Part shown: positions 33,655 through 42,542 of the stretch, piece after piece
How the letters are laid out: each line of letters starts with the position of its first letter
Numbering within the stretch: the first letter of the stretch is position 1
Source of the DNA: UBA1930 sp943371535
Lineage (GTDB): Bacteria > Bacteroidota > Bacteroidia > Chitinophagales > Chitinophagaceae
Length of the DNA stretch: 64,000 nt
Direction: 5' to 3'
Assembly: GCA_943371535.1 (NCBI GenBank)
Contig: CALRVE020000008.1
Coordinates: forward strand, 53,605 to 117,604
Made by a program: the position numbers and the translations under genes
Notes under the pieces: generated by a model
Seen by the model: the letters and a program-made list of their open reading frames with translations, nothing else
What the model was told of the DNA's origin: nothing
The model's database searches: none

Positions 33655-34350
33655 TTAGTTGTTATTAATAACAGATACATTTAAGGTATTGGTATTACCT
33701 GTTGGTGGTGTAACAAAACCTCTTGCAAAAACGGTATAAATTCTACCAGCTTCTAAGGTGGTTGGTGGAATAGTAAAAGCAACGGCATTATTACTTGCTA
33801 ATCTTATTTGTAAGTTATAAGTTCCAGCCGGTGTTGGAGTAAATGCAGTTGCTCCTTTAAATGCTAAGTTGGTGAAAATATTATTGGTTTGTCCCGCAAC
33901 ACCAATATTTACAGCAGGTGCATCTGGACTTAAATGTACTACTCTTATATGAGCTTGTCCAGCAGCAGGAGTAGCTAAATTATCTTCTAATACTATTGCT
34001 TCAATACTAGCTAAACGATTACATGCAAATACAGAATAATTTTTGCTTGGATCTAAAGTTAAATTAGCGTTAATTACAGATGTTGATGTTCCTGCTGCAT
34101 TTACTTTAATATTTCTGCTTCCACTATTCACGGGCAAATAACCTGTATTAAAAGAGAAAGTCAACGGTGCTGTATTTACTTTTTGATTATCTACCAATAA
34201 ATCTACAGCAGGTGCATCTGGAGATGCATGCACTACTAATACTCTTGCTTGTGCAGGAGCTTCATCTTCTTTTTTACAACCAGTAAATATTACTGCTCCT
34301 AATAATAATGCAGTTGAGACTGTACTGAATTTGCGGAAAAATTTTTTCAT
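33655..34350 (-). CDS. DUF4397 domain lipoprotein
   Basis: 231 residues. The signal peptide ends in lipobox FTGC (Cys about 25), followed by KKEDEAPAQ. Two related beta-sandwich repeats with the motif HASPDAPAVDLLVDN and HLSPDAPAVNIGVAG (starting near residues 40 and 140) are the DUF4397 signature. The family is surface-exposed in Bacteroidota and Actinobacteria, function unknown. It is convergent with the OXA gene through a shared terminator. Confidence 0.9.
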   Translation of the reverse strand: MKKFFRKFSTVSTALLLGAVIFTGCKKEDEAPAQARVLVVHASPDAPAVDLLVDNQKVNTAPLTFSFNTGYLPVNSGSRNIKVNAAGTSTSVINANLTLDPSKNYSVFACNRLASIEAIVLEDNLATPAAGQAHIRVVHLSPDAPAVNIGVAGQTNNIFTNLAFKGATAFTPTPAGTYNLQIRLASNNAVAFTIPPTTLEAGRIYTVFARGFVTPPTGNTNTLNVSVINNN

Positions 34351-34469
34351 ATAATTTAATTTTAGTCATTAACATAATGGTGTTCAAATTGTTTGCCTAT
34401 TTTTTAGGCTGTATATTCTTAAAAGCTATAAACAAAAAATAAGGTAAACAAAGTGAAATAATTTAACAA

Positions 34470-34501
34470 TTGAATGACAGTACAATAATTCATTATCTTT
34501 C
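34470..34501 (+). promoter_or_regulatory. Candidate promoter of the SDR gene
   Basis: TTG (34470-34472), 21-base spacer and TATCTTTC (34494-34501), with one mismatch in the last base of TAnnTTTG. The ATG is at 34519. Confidence 0.4.
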
Positions 34502-34518
34502 CTCCAAATTAATTTGCT

Positions 34519-35337
34519 ATGTCATTTAAAAATAAAACTGTTTTTATAACAGGAGCTAGTCGTGGAATTGGTAAAGCCATTGCTTTAAAATTGGCTGCCG
34601 ATGGAGCCAATATTGTAATTGCAGCAAAAAGTGCCGAAGAAAATCCCAAATTAGGAGGTACTATTTTTTCTGCAGCAGCCGAAATAGAGGCTGTGGGTGG
34701 CAAAGCATTACCCATACAAACCGATATACGTTTTGAAGATCAAATTGCACAAGCTGTGCAAAAAACAATAGAAACTTTTGGCGGAATAGATATCGTAATT
34801 AACAATGCATCGGCCATACAACTTACAGGCACTGCACAAACAGAAGCCAAACGATTTGATTTAATGCATAGCATTAATGTACGTGGTACTTTTTTAGTGG
34901 TACAACATTGTTTGCCTTTTTTGAAAAAAGGGAACAATGCACATATTCTTACTTTATCGCCACCAATAAATATGTTACCAAAATGGTTGGGCCCACATGT
35001 TGCTTATACCATGAGCAAGTTTAATATGAGTATGATGGCTTTAGGCTGGGCTGCAGAGTTTAAAAAAGACAATATTGCTAGTAATGCACTTTGGCCTAAA
35101 ACCACTATTGATACAGCTGCTGTAAGAAATTTATTGGGTGGAGAAGCCTTAGCTAAAATGAGTAGAACTGTAGATATTTTAGCCGATAGTGCTTATGCTA
35201 TTTTAAGTAAAGAAAACTTAGCTTACACAGGCAATACTTTTATAGATGAAGATGTTTTAGCTGCTGAAGGCATAACTAATTTAGATCATTATTCAGTTGT
35301 ACCGGGTGCACAATTGTTCCAAGATTTGTTTGTGTAA
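34519..35337 (+). CDS. Short-chain dehydrogenase/reductase, HSDL2-like
   Basis: 272 residues. Cofactor motif TGASRGIG (11-18), NNAS (95-98), and the catalytic serine (Ser 147 in LSPPIN) with Tyr 163-xxx-Lys 167 (YTMSK). The AAKSAEENPKLGGTIFSAAAE block and the WPKTTIDTAAVRNLLGG block are characteristic of the SDR subgroup related to mammalian HSDL2, an NADP-dependent oxidoreductase of unknown natural substrate. Cytoplasmic. A promoter candidate precedes it. Confidence 0.9.
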   Translation: MSFKNKTVFITGASRGIGKAIALKLAADGANIVIAAKSAEENPKLGGTIFSAAAEIEAVGGKALPIQTDIRFEDQIAQAVQKTIETFGGIDIVINNASAIQLTGTAQTEAKRFDLMHSINVRGTFLVVQHCLPFLKKGNNAHILTLSPPINMLPKWLGPHVAYTMSKFNMSMMALGWAAEFKKDNIASNALWPKTTIDTAAVRNLLGGEALAKMSRTVDILADSAYAILSKENLAYTGNTFIDEDVLAAEGITNLDHYSVVPGAQLFQDLFV

Positions 35338-35376
35338 TAGTTAGAAGGATACTATTTTTATTTAAAAATATTGTAT

Positions 35377-35547
35377 ATGTCTTTTCAATTAAAACATGTA
35401 GGGTTATACATTGGTATAATTTATTTCATTCTTGAAATTTTTACTTTAAGAATGGCATATCATCCAAAGTTTGGCAAAACCATTGTAAGAATAAATTATG
35501 TGTTCTTAATCTTATTTTTCATATTACTGATTTTGTGGGATGAATAA
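35377..35547 (+). CDS. Small membrane protein, 56 residues
   Basis: ATG at 35377 to TAA at 35545-35547. The peptide starts MSFQLKHVGLYIGIIYFIL and ends in a second hydrophobic stretch FLILFFILLILWDE, so it has two probable membrane helices separated by a basic loop (AYHPKFGKTIVRI). It lies 39 bases after the SDR stop and may share that transcript. No family is recognised; the open frame and its hydrophobic pattern are the evidence. Confidence 0.5.
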   Translation: MSFQLKHVGLYIGIIYFILEIFTLRMAYHPKFGKTIVRINYVFLILFFILLILWDE

Positions 35548-35600
35548 AATTATTCAGGCTTACAACTGTAATAAATAAAGAATTAGCTCATATAAAAAAT

Positions 35601-36482
35601 TTAGTAGAGAATATTTGCAAAAATTATTATCAACACCACCCAATAAATAGGCACAACAATTAGCAATATGCCAAACAAAATGGAGTGATAAAAAACTGTA
35701 TTTTTTGTTTGTATGGCTACCCAATTTTTTAAAGGGGTTACTATTGGCCAACAAACACAATTGAAAAAACTGAGTAACAAGTTGGTTTTAGCGAATACAA
35801 TTTTTTGTGCAATTGAATTAGCCAACATCGTCTTCATTTGCGTTTGTAGTTTTGTATTAAAGAGCAAATAATTTTTTGCTTCTTCTTGTACAAACCCAAA
35901 CTCATGTTGTGCAAATGGTGATGCAAGTTGCACTTGAATTGTATGAACTGATTGCAGTAACGAACTATAGCAAATAGTAATAGGCATTATTTGTACAGGA
36001 ATGTTTTCTTTCCAACAACTCAACGCTATACGGGCTGCTCCTTTTTTAAATGGCTGTAATTCGTGTGTATGCTTACAAATGCCTTCAATAAAAATGAGTA
36101 CAATGCCATTGTTTTGCAATACCTCTTTGCTTTTATTAAATGCAAATTCGTTTAAGTGCAAATTCTCTACTCCATCTCTTAACCTATAAATAGGAATCAT
36201 GTTTAAAGCGGTCAATACTGTTCTTTTCCAAGGTTTATTAAATGCATCGCCACGAGCTAAAAAATGAATAGGATGTTTAAATAATAACCCAATAACAATG
36301 GCGTCTATTAACGCATTTGGATGATTAACTGTAAGTAATATTGGACCTTTGGTATTAAGGAGTTGTGGTTTGTTGATGTTTATTGTTCGACAGAAAAAAT
36401 AAAAACCAACTTTAATAATTGCTTTGATAATAGAGTAGAGCAAGCTTTGTTTTTTGTTGAACAAGATACAAAGCAATTGCAT
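35601..36482 (-). CDS. 1-acyl-sn-glycerol-3-phosphate acyltransferase (PlsC) family
   Basis: 293 residues. Motif I is NHPNALID (His 54, Asp 60; the HX5D variant common in Bacteroidota). IFIEG matches the glycerolipid acyltransferase binding block, and PFKKGAARIALS fits motif III. Two hydrophobic segments near the C-terminus (about 225-245 and 268-290) add a membrane anchor. It probably acylates lysophospholipid. It is transcribed away from the small peptide at 35377 and ends 53 bases from it. Confidence 0.85.
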   Translation of the reverse strand: MQLLCILFNKKQSLLYSIIKAIIKVGFYFFCRTININKPQLLNTKGPILLTVNHPNALIDAIVIGLLFKHPIHFLARGDAFNKPWKRTVLTALNMIPIYRLRDGVENLHLNEFAFNKSKEVLQNNGIVLIFIEGICKHTHELQPFKKGAARIALSCWKENIPVQIMPITICYSSLLQSVHTIQVQLASPFAQHEFGFVQEEAKNYLLFNTKLQTQMKTMLANSIAQKIVFAKTNLLLSFFNCVCWPIVTPLKNWVAIQTKNTVFYHSILFGILLIVVPIYWVVLIIIFANILY

Positions 36483-36487
36483 AAAAA

Positions 36488-36508
36488 AGACACCACAATT
36501 GGGTGTCT
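36488..36508 (-). terminator. Terminator after the 36536-37141 gene
   Basis: A 7-bp stem AGACACC / GGTGTCT with a 7-base loop ACAATTG, followed on the minus strand by TTTTTTAT. It separates the secreted-protein gene from the PlsC gene, whose ATG lies 6 bases beyond. Confidence 0.7.
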
Positions 36509-36535
36509 CTTTTTATAAGTTTATGCAGTATTGTA

Positions 36536-37141
36536 TTATAAACACTTCAATGTACCTTGTAATTGTTGTTGATTACCTTCGCTTAAAGATTTTACAACTG
36601 TTTTTTCAACACCTTCTAATTTAATGCTTCTAACTTTTTTAGTTCTTAAAGCTTCTAAAGTAGTTTCATTGTTCAATGCTTTACCAAAAATTGCTTGAAC
36701 AACTCCTTTACAATTCGCATCTTCAAAGTTTTTTAAAGTAACAGCTTCACCATCGTCAAAAGTTACAGTAATTTTCGATGTGTTATCTACACAAACGCCT
36801 GTTTCTAAAGCTAAGCCTCTTACAATAATGTACTTATTTTCTTTGTAAATAGTGTTGTACATGGTAAATGCAAAACCAGTAACACCATCGTTAGAAATAA
36901 TTAAGTACTCTTTTGCTGCATCGTACTTAGTACCTTCTTTATTGGTTGCAGATGTTGTAAAAACACCACACTCTTCTCCTGGAGCAATAGCTCTCATGGT
37001 TTGTTGTGTACCTTGACTTTTTAAAGCAGAACCTGCTTTTTTAATAAATGCTGCTGCTGGCTCTACTTTTAATTTTACTTGAGCGGTTGCAGTGAACGTA
37101 GTAAATGCTACTACAGTTAAAAGGAATAATAATTTTTTCAT
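36536..37141 (-). CDS. Secreted protein of unknown function
   Basis: 201 residues. Signal peptide about 1-20 (TFTATAQ). The mature part has four cysteines (in GEECGVF, ETGVCVD, DANCKGV and the C-terminal LKCL), compatible with two disulfides, and two charged repeats rich in Thr, Val and Lys. No family recognised. It has its own terminator on the minus strand and a shared-strand terminator (37241) just before its start, so it is probably a single-gene transcript. Confidence 0.7.
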   Translation of the reverse strand: MKKLLFLLTVVAFTTFTATAQVKLKVEPAAAFIKKAGSALKSQGTQQTMRAIAPGEECGVFTTSATNKEGTKYDAAKEYLIISNDGVTGFAFTMYNTIYKENKYIIVRGLALETGVCVDNTSKITVTFDDGEAVTLKNFEDANCKGVVQAIFGKALNNETTLEALRTKKVRSIKLEGVEKTVVKSLSEGNQQQLQGTLKCL

Positions 37142-37240
37142 GACTTTTAAATTTTAGGTAAAAGTATAAGGGTGAACGAATCGTTTCAATACCCTTAAAT
37201 GGGTATTTAAGTACAATATATATCTTTTAACAATTCAAAA

Positions 37241-37268
37241 AAAATCTCACTCTTTTGGAGTGAGATTT
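37241..37268. terminator. Terminator of recA, probably bidirectional
   Basis: A 12-bp stem AAAATCTCACTC / GAGTGAGATTTT with a TTTTG loop; the flanking A- and T-runs give a T-tract on either strand. On the minus strand it lies 32 bases past the recA stop. Confidence 0.85.
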
Positions 37269-37300
37269 TTTTTTGCTTACTAATCCATTTTTATATAAAG

Positions 37301-38329
37301 TTAGGCTTCTGAAACATCTACTACAGGAGTACCACCAATTGCTTCATTCAATTTGGCTCTAATCTTAGCTTCAATTTCGTTGGCCATTTCAGGATTATCA
37401 ATTAATAGCTGTTTTACAGCTTCTCTTCCTTGACCTAGTTTATTGCTATCATAACTAAACCAACTTCCACTTTTATTTACAATTCCCAGCTCAACACCCA
37501 TATCAATAATTTCTCCTACTTTACTAATTCCTTCGCCAAATATAATATCAAATTCGGCACTTCTAAATGGTGGTGCAACTTTGTTTTTTACCACTTTTAC
37601 TTTTATATGATTACCTATTGCAGCATCGCCATCTTTTATTTGTGCACTTCTTCTAATATCTAAACGCACCGATGCGTAGAATTTTAATGCATTACCACCT
37701 GTTGTAGTTTCTGGGTTGCCAAACATTACCCCAATTTTTTCACGTAACTGATTAATGAAAATACAAATGGTATTGGTTTTATTAATTGTTGCAGTTAGTT
37801 TACGTAAAGCTTGGCTCATTAAACGAGCTTGTAAACCCATTTTACTGTCGCCCATTTCGCCTTCTAATTCACTTTTTGGTACCAATGCTGCAACAGAATC
37901 TATCACTACAACATCTAATGCTCCAGATAAAATTAAACGATCAGCAATTTCCAATGCTTGCTCACCATAATCGGGTTGAGAGATCAATAAATTATCTACA
38001 TCAACGCCTAGTTTTTGAGCATAACCACTATCAAAAGCATGTTCAGCATCAATAATAGCACACATACCACCTTTCTTTTGTGCTTCTGCAATTATATGTA
38101 TAGCTAGGGTAGTTTTACCACTACTTTCTGGTCCATAAATTTCAACAATTCTTCCTTTTGGTACACCACCAACGCCAAGTGCAGCGTCTAAACCAATTGA
38201 GCCGGTACTAATTACTTCCATTTCTTTATCGGCCTTATCGCCCATCATCATTACACTTCCTTTACCATAATCTTTGTCAATTTTATCTATGGTAAGTTTT
38301 AGGGCTTTTAATTTTTCTGCGTTACTCAT
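37301..38329 (-). CDS. recA: Recombinase RecA
   Basis: 342 residues, normal length. Walker A GPESSGKTT (66-74), Walker B VVVIDSVAALVP, the loop-2 region GGNALKFYASVRLDIRR and the C-terminal domain LLIDNPEMANEIEAKIRAKL. It forms the filament for homologous recombination and drives the SOS response. The start MSNAEKLKAL agrees with the family. A terminator lies at 37241-37268. Confidence 0.99.
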   Translation of the reverse strand: MSNAEKLKALKLTIDKIDKDYGKGSVMMMGDKADKEMEVISTGSIGLDAALGVGGVPKGRIVEIYGPESSGKTTLAIHIIAEAQKKGGMCAIIDAEHAFDSGYAQKLGVDVDNLLISQPDYGEQALEIADRLILSGALDVVVIDSVAALVPKSELEGEMGDSKMGLQARLMSQALRKLTATINKTNTICIFINQLREKIGVMFGNPETTTGGNALKFYASVRLDIRRSAQIKDGDAAIGNHIKVKVVKNKVAPPFRSAEFDIIFGEGISKVGEIIDMGVELGIVNKSGSWFSYDSNKLGQGREAVKQLLIDNPEMANEIEAKIRAKLNEAIGGTPVVDVSEA

Positions 38330-38575
38330 AATACTGTTTTTAGTGGGTCAAATTTAATAAGGTTGCTAAGGTAATAGGATTTTCTTATTCACACTAATAT
38401 TTTTAGTATTTTTTGCTAAATTTTTTTAGCAATTGACTAAAATGGGTATTTACAAGACTATTCATTTTACATTTTCAATAGTCATAATTGATTTACGTTG
38501 ATAGAAATTTTTATTGAGCATTACCAAAATGATTCTTTGTTCTAAAGTTTATATACACCTGCTTAAATTGCACCC

Positions 38576-40927
38576 ATGATTGATATTTTAAGTGGCTTAA
38601 ATGAACAGCAAAAAAAAGCGGTTCAACATATTAATGGCCCATTGATGATTATTGCTGGTGCAGGTAGTGGCAAAACCAAAGTACTAACTACACGTATTGC
38701 CAATTTAATGGCTAGTGGTGTTGATGCATTTAATATTTTGGCATTAACGTTTACCAATAAGGCTGCTGCCGAAATGAAAGAACGTATTCAAAAAATATTG
38801 GGCAACAGTGAAGCTAGAAATTTATACATAGGTACTTTTCATAGTGTTTTTGCAAGAATATTAAGAGGCGAAGCTCACCGTTTAGGTTATCCTAACAACT
38901 TTACTATTTACGATACCGATGATAGTAGAAGTGTATTAAAAACGGTGATTAACGAAATGAATTTAGACGATAAACATTATAAACCCAATGTTGTACACAA
39001 CAGAATTTCGGGAGCAAAAAATGCATTGGTTGGTCCAGATGAATATGCAATAGATTATTATATTCAGCAAGAAGATATGAGGGCTAACCGTCCTGCTATT
39101 GCTCAAATTTATAAAGCGTATGCTGCCCGTTGCTTTAAAAACGGTGCAATGGATTTTGATGATTTATTGTTTAAAATGTACGAACTATTGAAACTGCATA
39201 ACGAAGCTTTAGTAAAATACCAACGCAAGTTTCAGTATGTATTAATAGATGAGTATCAAGATACCAATGCTGTGCAATACCAAATTACCAAACTGTTGGC
39301 AGCGGTGCATGAAAATATTTGTGTGGTGGGCGATGATGCTCAAAGTATTTACTCTTTTAGGGGTGCCACCATTGAAAATATTTTACAATTTCAAAAAGAT
39401 TACGATGATGTAACTGTAGTGAAATTGGAACAAAATTATCGCAGTACACAAAGCATTTTAAAAGTTGCCAATGAAGTAATTGGTAACAATAAAGGACAAT
39501 TACCCAAAGAATTATGGACCGAAAACGAACAAGGTGAAAAGATTAAAATTGTTCGTACCATGACCGATAATGAAGAAGGCAAATTTGTTGCCGATACCAT
39601 TAAAGAACAACAATTACGCAATCACTATAAGAATACCGACTTTGCTATTTTATATAGAACCAATGCTCAAAGCAGGGCTTATGAAGAAAGTCTTCGCAAG
39701 CAAGGCATTGTGTATAGAATTTATGGCGGTGTAAGCTTTTACCAACGTAAAGAAATTAAAGATATGTTGGCATATTTACGAGTAATTGTAAATACTGCCG
39801 ATGAAGTTGCTTTAGCAAGAATTATCAACTATCCTGCAAGAGGCATTGGCAAAACAACTATTGAAAAATTAGCGACTTATGCAAGTGAGCAAAACATTAC
39901 TATGTATGAAGTAGTGAGCAGGGCTGCAGAGTTTGGCTTTAAAGCTGGCACATTAGAATCGTTACAAAATTTTGTAACCATGATTCGATATTTTCAAAGT
40001 TTACTAACCGATAAAAATGCTTATGATGTAGCACAACAAGTAGGCAAGCATACGAATATTGTAAAAGAATTATTCAACGATAAAACCACTGAAGGGTTAG
40101 CCCGTTACGAAAACATTCAAGAATTATTGAACTCTATCAAGGAATGGACAGAAAGCCCCGATAATGAAGATGGTGAAGTAGGCAGCAAAAGTTTAGGAGC
40201 TTACTTACAACAAATTACTTTACTCACCGATGCAGACAATGATAAAGAAAGTAGTGAAGCTGTAAAACTAATGACCATACATGCCGCCAAAGGATTAGAG
40301 TTTGAATGTGTGTTTGTGGGTGGAGTAGAAGAAACATTGTTTCCCAATGCAATGTCTATTAATACAAGAGAAGAGTTGGAAGAAGAACGTCGTTTGTTTT
40401 ATGTGGCTGTTACTAGAGCCAAACAAAAATTATGGATTACCTATGCCAACTCTCGTTATAGATTTGGTAATCCAGTACAAAACGAACCAAGCCGTTTTTT
40501 AGATGAAATGCCCGAAGAGTTTTTAGATAAATCTTATGCAGGTGGAGGTGCAAAAAATCAAGGTTTTGGCAATATGGGTACTGCATTTGAAAGAATGAAC
40601 AGAGGCTTTGCGTCAGGTGGTTATAGCGATACAGCACAAGCTGAAAAAAAATATGGAGCACCGCCCACTAAAAAAGAAAAGCCATCTGTGTTGGCTCAAA
40701 TTCCTCCTGTACAAAAAGTGGTACAACATATACCCACAGCCAATTTTGAAGCAAGTGATACTAGTGTGTTACAAGAGGGGCATAGAGTAGAACATCAAAA
40801 ATTTGGTTTTGGTAAAGTAGTAAAAGTAGAAGGCAGTGCACACAATCCGGTTGCTACCATCAACTTTGAGCACAATGGCGAAAAGAAAATTATGCTCAAT
40901 TATGCTAAGCTGAGAATTGTAGATTAA
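38576..40927 (+). CDS. UvrD/PcrA-type ATP-dependent DNA helicase
   Basis: 783 residues. Superfamily 1 motifs in order: Q-motif LNEQQKKAV, motif I GAGSGKTK (28-35), Ia TFTNKAAAEM, II DEYQDTN, III VVGDDAQSIYSFRGA, IV EQNYRST, V MTIHAAKGLEFECVF and VI VAVTRAKQKLW. The C-terminal extension (HKVEHQKFGFGKV) is the RNA-polymerase-contacting Tudor-like part. It unwinds DNA in repair (nucleotide excision and mismatch) and clears replication blocks. It follows recA divergently, 246 bases apart. A terminator is at 40950-40982. Confidence 0.96.
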   Translation: MIDILSGLNEQQKKAVQHINGPLMIIAGAGSGKTKVLTTRIANLMASGVDAFNILALTFTNKAAAEMKERIQKILGNSEARNLYIGTFHSVFARILRGEAHRLGYPNNFTIYDTDDSRSVLKTVINEMNLDDKHYKPNVVHNRISGAKNALVGPDEYAIDYYIQQEDMRANRPAIAQIYKAYAARCFKNGAMDFDDLLFKMYELLKLHNEALVKYQRKFQYVLIDEYQDTNAVQYQITKLLAAVHENICVVGDDAQSIYSFRGATIENILQFQKDYDDVTVVKLEQNYRSTQSILKVANEVIGNNKGQLPKELWTENEQGEKIKIVRTMTDNEEGKFVADTIKEQQLRNHYKNTDFAILYRTNAQSRAYEESLRKQGIVYRIYGGVSFYQRKEIKDMLAYLRVIVNTADEVALARIINYPARGIGKTTIEKLATYASEQNITMYEVVSRAAEFGFKAGTLESLQNFVTMIRYFQSLLTDKNAYDVAQQVGKHTNIVKELFNDKTTEGLARYENIQELLNSIKEWTESPDNEDGEVGSKSLGAYLQQITLLTDADNDKESSEAVKLMTIHAAKGLEFECVFVGGVEETLFPNAMSINTREELEEERRLFYVAVTRAKQKLWITYANSRYRFGNPVQNEPSRFLDEMPEEFLDKSYAGGGAKNQGFGNMGTAFERMNRGFASGGYSDTAQAEKKYGAPPTKKEKPSVLAQIPPVQKVVQHIPTANFEASDTSVLQEGHRVEHQKFGFGKVVKVEGSAHNPVATINFEHNGEKKIMLNYAKLRIVD

Positions 40928-40949
40928 GGTAATTATATAATATTTTTTG

Positions 40950-40982
40950 AGAGTGGTCTTCTTTTAAAAAGAAGACCACTCT
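40950..40982 (+). terminator. Terminator of the helicase gene
   Basis: A 14-bp stem (AGAGTGGTCTTCTT and its complement) with a short TTAAA loop, ending in CTTTTGATTT, 23 bases after the stop. Confidence 0.85.
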
Positions 40983-41106
40983 TTTGATTTAGACATGTTT
41001 TTGTCTTCACGAAGCTTTATATAAATATCATGTCGACGAAAGGAGACATCTGCCCAACTATTGTACAAAGGCTTAGCAGATTCCTGTCCTGCTAGTTAGC
41101 AGGGAT

Positions 41107-41248
41107 GCCAATGACAGGTATTGTAAATCATTAAAAACCGTTTGTAAATAAATAATTTTTTATTGCCACGGATGCACGGATTAGCACGGAGTTTATAAAA
41201 ATCATACCAGCCAATCCGTGATTTTCTGTGCATCCGTGGCAATTATGT
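41107..41248. repeat. Interspersed repeat, ATTGCCACGG type, copy 2
   Basis: Nearly identical to 22310-22453: leading GCCAATGACAGGTATTG, then the inverted repeat whose left arm starts ATTGCCACGGATGCACGGAT (41162) and whose right arm ends CATCCGTGGCAAT (41242). It is preceded by a small palindrome, CCTGCTAGTTAGCAGG (41087-41102), as copy 1 is by a different palindrome, and followed by GCTTTTCTGCGAAGC. Confidence 0.88.
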
Positions 41249-41326
41249 AATTCCTCTCTGCATTTAAGCTGGTTCGAAGTGCTTTTCTGCGAAGCACAAC
41301 ATCTTTACTTGAAATGATATGAAACT

Positions 41327-41539
41327 TTACAACCCAGCTTGTACTTCTTTCTCAGATTGTTTACAGATTGCGGCTCTGTGTAATACCAATTGTTGATTGG
41401 TAATATCTACACTCAATTCAACCCAGCCATTTTAACGAAAACCATTTTTAGTTACTTGAAATGGCAAATTTTTTTTAATTGCTTCTTGCCAAACGCCTCT
41501 CCAAAGAATGATAGATAGGCAAATAATGGTGCTTATTTA
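41327..41539 (-). pseudogene. Decayed coding remnant
   Basis: On the minus strand one frame stays open from about 41539 to a stop at 41327-41329, apart from one internal TAA near 41432. The reading is protein-like, with PFQVTKNGF before the stop and WVELSVDITNQQLVLHRAA after it. There is no start and no recognised family. It stands in the 845-base gap between the helicase and the secreted-protein gene, in a region of rearranged DNA, so a broken gene is the simplest reading. Confidence 0.35.
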
Positions 41540-41620
41540 TTAATAAAACCCAAACTGATTTTTTATAGAAATACTGCAGTTATATTACTAAAATAGGGTT
41601 TTACAATTTTTGAAAAATGC

Positions 41621-41761
41621 ATGGTAAAAACCGAAGAAACAATTGCAGTATCATTTGATAATAAAAATAATACAATTAGGCCTTTAGAATTTTTTCCTTT
41701 TGTACCTACAAACAATTTCACCAAAAAAATCCTAAAAAAAGTAAGTACATTTAATGTATAA
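41621..41761 (+). CDS. Possible small protein, 46 residues
   Basis: ATG at 41621 to TAA at 41759-41761, starting MVKTEETIAVSFDNKNNTIR and ending KKVSTFNV. No membrane segment, no recognised family. It ends 11 bases before the next gene on the same strand. It might instead be a further remnant of the decayed locus at 41327-41539. Only the open frame and position support it. Confidence 0.25.
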   Translation: MVKTEETIAVSFDNKNNTIRPLEFFPFVPTNNFTKKILKKVSTFNV

Positions 41762-41772
41762 AATTTAAGTGT

Positions 41773-42261
41773 ATGAAACAGTTTTTAGTAGTGTTTTGCA
41801 TGTTTGCTAGTATTACTTCTTTTGCACAAAACAATCAAGCACAACAAATAAGTTCTAAAAAATTTATGACTGCCGTAATGTTAGAGGGTTTGCAAAAAAA
41901 TAATTTTGATCCCACTGTTGCTAAAATTATCAGTACCGATTACAGTTTGTACATTGGCAAATGTCAAATTTGTGAAGGAGTTAGATCTGCATTTACCGAT
42001 TATAGTAAGACTGCCAAAATAGAAGCAACTGTTTATACAAACATTAAAGCATTAACCGATACTTCAACCAAAGTAAAACTACAAGCGTTAGAAACACTAG
42101 TACAACAATATGTACAAGCATATTATACAGCACATGATTATACCAAAGAACAACAAATAGCTATGGAAAAACAATTAGCCAACGAAGCAGATAGAAGCAA
42201 AATGCTTACCAAAGCAAGCTACTGTGCATCTTGTACAGGAAGTTGTAAGAAGCCAGAATAA
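41773..42261 (+). CDS. Secreted cysteine-containing protein of unknown function
   Basis: 162 residues. Signal peptide 1-18 (ITSFAQ). The mature protein is helical and rich in Gln, Lys and Ala, with two cysteine clusters: GKCQICEGVR (near 63-70) and YCASCTGSC (near 151-159). The CxxC pairs would suit metal or disulfide chemistry; no thioredoxin or haem-binding CxxCH pattern is present. No family recognised. Its last ~17 codons and the following 35 bases are duplicated at 42613-42700. Confidence 0.6.
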   Translation: MKQFLVVFCMFASITSFAQNNQAQQISSKKFMTAVMLEGLQKNNFDPTVAKIISTDYSLYIGKCQICEGVRSAFTDYSKTAKIEATVYTNIKALTDTSTKVKLQALETLVQQYVQAYYTAHDYTKEQQIAMEKQLANEADRSKMLTKASYCASCTGSCKKPE

Positions 42262-42293
42262 ATAGAAGTTACTTATTCACCTACAAACACAAA
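42208..42293. repeat. Direct duplication, copy 1 (3' end of the 41773 gene)
   Basis: AAAGCAAGCTACTGTGCATC up to ACCTACAAACACAAAACAA. The same stretch with a few changes recurs at 42614-42700. The first part is the last ~17 codons of the secreted-protein gene and the rest is its 3' flank. The copies are about 405 bases apart, and the interval carries two hairpin repeats and a gene remnant. Confidence 0.85.
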
Positions 42294-42510
42294 ACAAGCC
42301 CATTGTGTTGTGTTTTGGTAGTGGTTGGTGTCTCACCAACCACATTCTAAATATTATTTTTCGGTTGGTGAGGACACCAACCGATAGATAACTTTTTCTT
42401 TGTTCAATATTTGTTTTTAACCATTGAAGAGTATCTAAGTTTTGTGCATTTAATTTTGTAATTGTAAAAAATATTATAGACGCAATTAAAATGTATTTTA
42501 ATTTTTTCAT
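42277..42510 (-). pseudogene. Truncated gene with signal peptide, tail from a repeat
   Basis: 77 codons. The first ~45 residues look genuine: MKKLKYILIASIIFFT is a signal peptide, followed by NAQNLDTLQWLKTNIEQRK. The remaining residues run through the hairpin repeat at 42319-42391 and into the duplicated flank, so the real 3' part is lost. Probably the 5' remnant of a secreted-protein gene cut by the insertion. Confidence 0.5.
42319..42391. repeat. Double-hairpin repeat, copy 1
   Basis: First hairpin GTGGTTGGTG-TCT-CACCAACCAC, second CGGTTGGTG-AGGA-CACCAACCG, joined by ATTCTAAATATTATTTTT, ending GATAGATA. A second, close copy in the same orientation lies at 42543-42613. Confidence 0.9.
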
Positions 42511-42542
42511 AATTTTCGATTAATCGTTACAAATTTTTTTTG

